From NCBI GenBank assembly GCA_009760855.2, contig WPIO01000001.1, forward strand, positions 17,277,001-17,300,000: DNA of 23,000 nt, given 5' to 3'. This DNA is from Cristatella mucedo. Its lineage: Eukaryota > Bryozoa > Phylactolaemata > Cristatellidae. The translations under genes and the position numbers were made by a program. The number at the start of each line of letters is the position of its first letter. Within the stretch, counting starts at the first letter, position 1. Below are positions 19,379-23,000 of this stretch, piece after piece. The notes beneath the pieces were generated by a model. It was not told where the DNA came from and did not search any database. It saw only the letters and a list, made by a program, of their open reading frames with translations.

Positions 19379-20933
19379 TGGGCTTGAGGCCAATTCACCA
19401 AGCTATGAATATCTTAAATTAAGAGCAGGTCCACAAGCATTGCGTACTCGTTGAATTGCCAACAGAGGGCTAATGTATACACGAACGTGATTGGTCGGCT
19501 AGGAGCCTTATATGCTTTTAAATATAAGGACTTTTCCTACTCGGTTGCTGCATGTAAGTATATTTATGGCAAAGGGGATGGTGAATTTAATCTATAAATG
19601 CTGAAAAATCTCTTTAAATGTTGTTGCTTTGCCGCAGTATCCAATACCTTCATTTACCTTGTCTTCGAAGTTGGACTGACCAAGCCTAACACCTCTATAG
19701 ACAATAAATGAGTTGTTCTATTCCTCATCTTAAAGACTGTTGGCGGCGAAGGTAGTTTTGCTGTTTTTAGTTTTGGTCTTCTTCAGTGTAACTACGTGGT
19801 GCTGAATATTCCGTTTCACACGAGTAGAGTTTCCTTTGAATTTTCATTGAATTTAGACGTATTCAAAACTTTAGTTGTGGTGCCTCATCAACGAATTTAG
19901 ATCCCAAACCAAGGCATGAATTAACTTGGCTCTGATTAAAAATTAAATAATGAACATGCAATGAATGAAATACATCCTGTACAAAGTGTACCTACGTAAA
20001 GCGCAGAAATTATATTTTTACGGAACGCCAACATGCACCGAGTCGACTAAGAAACGAGGCGCTTTTCAAGATTGAGGTATGTTTTGAATTGTGCTCTATT
20101 AGAGATTTGGACATAAACATACAGAGTGAAAAGGCGGCGTGCTAAATCAGCCTGAGTATGAATAACATTCATTATTAGCGTGGTTCCTGGATAACAAAGG
20201 TGAGGAACCTAAACGCAATAATCGATTGCCAAGGCTGCACAAAAGCCGAAGCCCTGTAGAGGCCTGGAGCGGCGTTACTAGAATTTGCCTTGGCATTTGA
20301 AGTGAATAATGCGCTAGTCTATTCAGTCCTAGGTGCAGATTTCACGCTAAAAGGCTGCTTTTGAACGACCTTATCCCTCCGTTGCTGTAAAATAGACTTC
20401 TCCAAGCTATGGATATGGACGTGTGTTAAAGTGTGAATCGGCACTGCAGCGACAAATCGTTGCTCAGAGCTCTACTGGTGCTCTATCGGCTGAGACTAGC
20501 ACAGTTACTAGCACTGCGTTCGCTGCCCAGTTCGGGTAGGATGACGTGGGAGCCACTACATTTCGTTTGTAACATTAGTTCGCAGAAAAGCCACTGGCTA
20601 CAAGCCCATGCATGCTGCGTGAGGCTTGCTATCAAGCAGGAGGCATTTTACGAAATGCGGATCTAAGAAATAGTGGATCTGCAAATGTGCCATGAATTCA
20701 TAGGGTCGTGAAAGAAATTAGAACATACCCTTAAAAGTGCCAAACCCGTTTCGACTTCTGACTGTGTAGACGGTACGCTGTTGACAGCCGAATGGAGCAT
20801 CGGCACGCCTCTTTCTGTAACGCACATCCGTGAACGCAGCGATATACTTTCAATTTTTGATAGCATAAACATATTAATTTTATGTATTCAACAATTAAGC
20901 TTTTAAATATAACCATTCAATCAGGTTTCCATT
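19379..20933. other. No feature recognised
   Basis: This is AT-rich intergenic sequence. Open frames are short (for example 20433-20666 plus and 20872-20663 minus), overlap on opposite strands and lack motifs. Confidence 0.4.
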
Positions 20934-21017
20934 GCAGCAATTGTAAAGCACCTAGAAAGAGATTGAGATCTCTGTGGGCGCTTTATCGAGTGTGTTATTA
21001 TTATTATTCTTATTGCA
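20934..21017 (+). mobile_element. LINE/SINE 3' terminal block on the plus strand
   Basis: TGTAAAGCACCTAGAAAGAG, then AGATCTCTGTGGGCGCTTTA and a (TTA)n tail match the 3' terminal block of the LINE family, here on the plus strand. No LINE coding part or tRNA-like head precedes it, so it is either a very short LINE insertion or a decayed SINE that used the same tail. Confidence 0.75.
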
Positions 21018-22355
21018 TCTCACCTGAGAATTTGAGCACTCGCGATTCACTCAAGATTTTAGCACTCGCAATAAAATACTGAAGGTGCAGAGCATTTACC
21101 TCAGCAATTCCAACTTGCTCACTGGGTGCTCATCCAATTAACTGTAACGCCTTCGGCTGAGTCACGCAGTGCTTTCGTCTTAAAAGCCTCGTCCCTTTAA
21201 CATATTGTGGGCTCTCCTGATAATATTTGCTACCGTTGCATCGTGTGCGCAAGCAGATTAACTTGTTTCGCGGCAATTAAGACCACCTAAGCATTTCCGC
21301 GTCTCGGATTTTGGCGAAAGAAAAAAATTCCTTTTTATTGCGGCAACCACCTTCGGCACTACCGTCACCGGACGGCTTTTAATGGTATATGCGTTGGTGT
21401 CTTCTGTCTATAAAACACCAGTGGTGACTACCAGATGGCTCATGAGATAGAACAAGCCTAGGTTCTACAGTAGAACCACTATACACACTTCCATTCATGC
21501 ACTCTCTTTATGTACATAGAAACTTCATATACGGGCTTTCGTCGTTGAACGTAATGTGTTTCCTCCTGTCACCCATATGAGCACACTTTTATGGCAGCGA
21601 TGCACATATAGAAAAAGTCATGTTGTCAGCTGCACGGCGGTCACGTTTATTTTCCCTCTATAGTAACTGTTTTTCCAAGCGTAATAATGTGCCAGAATCA
21701 GAACGAATATATGAAACGCCTGAAATAAAATATTATATTTGTTCTCAAATAGGTAATTTTTGGATCAAAACTCAAAACATAATGTACGATACTGTGTATT
21801 TACCGTGCCAGTGCACGCTGTGAACTGCCGCATTGCTAGTGAGAAGGACAGCAGTCATCACCCGCTCGCTGTGTCGCTAAATACCCCTATGCTTTTCCTA
21901 TTCAGAATCACCGTAGACCGTTATGGAAAGCCGTGTTTTTCAAGTTAACTGTCACCACCGCAGTGCATAGTATCAACTTATATCTTTTTTAATGTGACTC
22001 TGTCAGTGAGTCCGTCGGTCTCACCCGATCCGTAAACGCGTCACCGACGTCAAGCTTACACTGACGAGCCTTTAGTGATAATAAAAGTACTACTACGACA
22101 GCACAGCAACGATGAGTGAAGTGTCATTTAAAAAAACAGAAAATACATTATCAATACGCATATATAGAGCTACGATATGCTTGCTCTCTCGCTTTCTCTT
22201 TCATACTTAAAATGGAACATTGAATTGAGAATTGAATTAATGAAGTGACGACTAGGAAAAAGGCTTTTGAACTTCGTTATTTAATTGCGTGAAATAATGA
22301 TGAGCAGGCTTTCGATAAGACAGCTTGGAGAGCAGCAAGTGCCTTTTTTACTAGC
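21018..22355. other. No feature recognised
   Basis: This is AT-rich sequence with only short open frames (21620-21823 and 21760-21948 plus, overlapping). No repeat core, RNA gene or exon is visible. Confidence 0.4.
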
Positions 22356-22494
22356 TGGTTTGGTCCAGCTGTTAAGGTGCTCGCCCCGACCAAGGTCTGG
22401 CTGAGGTCGTGGGCTCGAGCCCCGAGGCACATGTGAAGCGCCTGATTAGCGATTAAGTTCTCTCAGGGCGCTATACACAAGAACTATATTTATT
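22356..22494 (+). mobile_element. tRNA-derived SINE with the LINE's 3' tail
   Basis: The tRNA-like head is TGGTTTGGTCCAGCTGTTAAGG, with a B-box equivalent GGGCTCGAGCCCC at 22411-22423. After ACATGTGAAGCGCCTG the sequence ends TTCTCTCAGGGCGCTATACA and an AT-rich tail. That second half parallels the LINE terminal block, TGTAAAGCGCC then TTCTCTGAGGGCGCT. The element therefore combines a polymerase III promoter with a LINE-type recognition tail. It ends about 50 bases before the tRNA gene's terminator. Confidence 0.82.
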
Positions 22495-22501
22495 GTGTCC
22501 G

Positions 22502-22534
22502 GTGCGGTTAATGAGCATCGTCAATCAACCGCAC
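22502..22534. repeat. Inverted repeat beyond the tRNA terminator
   Basis: GTGCGGTT at 22502-22509 and AACCGCAC at 22527-22534 form a perfect 8-base stem with a 17-base loop. It lies just past the tRNA-Ala oligo-T terminator on the minus strand. It could be chance or a minor hairpin in read-through RNA. Confidence 0.6.
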
Positions 22535-22541
22535 AGAGAGT

Positions 22542-22546
22542 AAAAA
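22542..22546 (-). terminator. RNA polymerase III oligo-T terminator
   Basis: TTTTT on the minus strand lies 4 bases after the 3' end of tRNA-Ala, the usual place and form of a polymerase III terminator. Confidence 0.85.
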
Positions 22547-22550
22547 TGAC

Positions 22551-22623
22551 TGGAGATGCCGGGTATCGATCCCGGTGCCTCTCGCATGCTAAGCGAGCGC
22601 TCTACCATTTGAGCTACACCCCC
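22551..22623 (-). tRNA. tRNA-Ala (anticodon AGC)
   Basis: This is a full 73-base cloverleaf on the minus strand. The 5' acceptor strand is GGGGGTG and the 3' strand CATCTCC with discriminator A. Positions 3 and 70 form G:U, the hallmark that alanyl-tRNA synthetase reads. The D arm and A box are TAGCTCAAATGGTAGAGC. The anticodon stem CTCGC/GCGAG encloses the loop TTAGCAT, with anticodon AGC. The T arm GGGATCGATACCC serves as the B box. There is no intron and no encoded CCA. All stems pair, so it is intact and likely functional, unlike the tRNA-like SINE heads nearby. It decodes GCU, and after A34 is changed to inosine also GCC and GCA. Confidence 0.97.
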
Positions 22624-22705
22624 ATATACCACAAAACGGCCTCACAAGCCTATAAATCCATTGTTAATTGACACGAGTGAGTGGTTTTGTGGGGTTTTTA
22701 GTGCT

Positions 22706-22757
22706 AGCTTAAACACATTAAAAACTAAAAAAAAATTTGTTTTTAATGTGTTTAGCT
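22706..22757. repeat. Near-perfect 20-base inverted repeat
   Basis: The left arm AGCTTAAACACATTAAAAAC (22706-22725) and right arm GTTTTTAATGTGTTTAGCT (22739-22757) pair with a single bulged base around an A-rich 13-base loop. It lies 80-130 bases upstream of the tRNA gene, reading in the tRNA's direction. No coding frame with recognisable content overlaps it. It could be the remnant of a small hairpin-ended element. Confidence 0.7.
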
Positions 22758-23000
22758 ATGCGCTTGCTAAAAATTTGACGATTTCTATAGATTTCAACCT
22801 ACCGTGTGCTGTTAGATATTTTGGCTTACCTCGAAAGAAATTTTGAAAATCTACCCTCAATAGATATCTGTTGCTTCTCTAGTGCAGCAGCTGCAGTGAA
22901 ATGACACTACCAATCAGCTACCACCCATCCTGTCGAAATACTCAAGCGCAGCGGTACCGGATAAATTGCAGCACAGCGTGTCCACTTCTTCCAACTTGAG

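Overview
This window is animal nuclear DNA, not bacterial. It has a spliced gene with canonical GT/AG introns, an RNA polymerase III tRNA gene, tRNA-derived SINEs, several 5'-truncated copies of an L2/CR1-type non-LTR retrotransposon, long simple repeats, and GC-rich, CpG-rich blocks alternating with AT-richer DNA. The sequence alone does not fix the phylum; an invertebrate fits, but that is inference. Most long open frames here are chance products of GC-rich or simple-repeat DNA, or pieces of LINE.

The main result is one gene reconstructed on the + strand: join(6256..6571, 16152..16242, 17061..17307). The phases match across both introns (9580 and 818 bases). The joined frame is 654 bases and encodes a 217-residue protein with no internal stop. 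It has an Ala/Gly-rich N-terminus, two adjacent hydrophobic segments (the second split by intron 1), a Cys-rich membrane-edge motif (CCLLCYQCYKR) and a Ser/His/Ala-rich tail. I do not recognise the family. The start lies in a GC-rich, promoter-like block with an in-frame stop 48 bases upstream. A polyadenylation signal at 17928-17933 lies where the GC-rich 3' part gives way to AT-rich DNA.

Layout: 1-750 is GC-rich without a recognised gene. 750-4290 is repeat-rich: two old SINEs on the minus strand, a pair of unnamed related repeats, and a 500-base purine tract. 4290-5270 holds a SINE, a (GT)n run, and a LINE 3' end meeting another SINE head-to-head. 5270-6571 is the gene's 5' region and exon 1. 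6572-16151 is intron 1, with LINE copies B, C (which carries reverse transcriptase motifs) and D, a SINE with a clean target-site duplication, and two GC-rich islands. 16152-17950 holds exon 2, a 230-base CT tract, exon 3 and the 3' UTR. 18250-19290 is a LINE pile-up ending in a SINE-LINE chimera. 19290-22350 is unique or decayed DNA with one LINE tail. 22356-22760 holds a SINE, an intact tRNA-Ala(AGC) and two inverted repeats.

The mobile elements are linked. At least one SINE type ends in the same 3' tail as the LINE, as expected of a SINE copied by that LINE's machinery. Another SINE head is fused to the 5' end of a truncated LINE, as template switching would produce. Nothing here looks like a defence or other multi-gene system.
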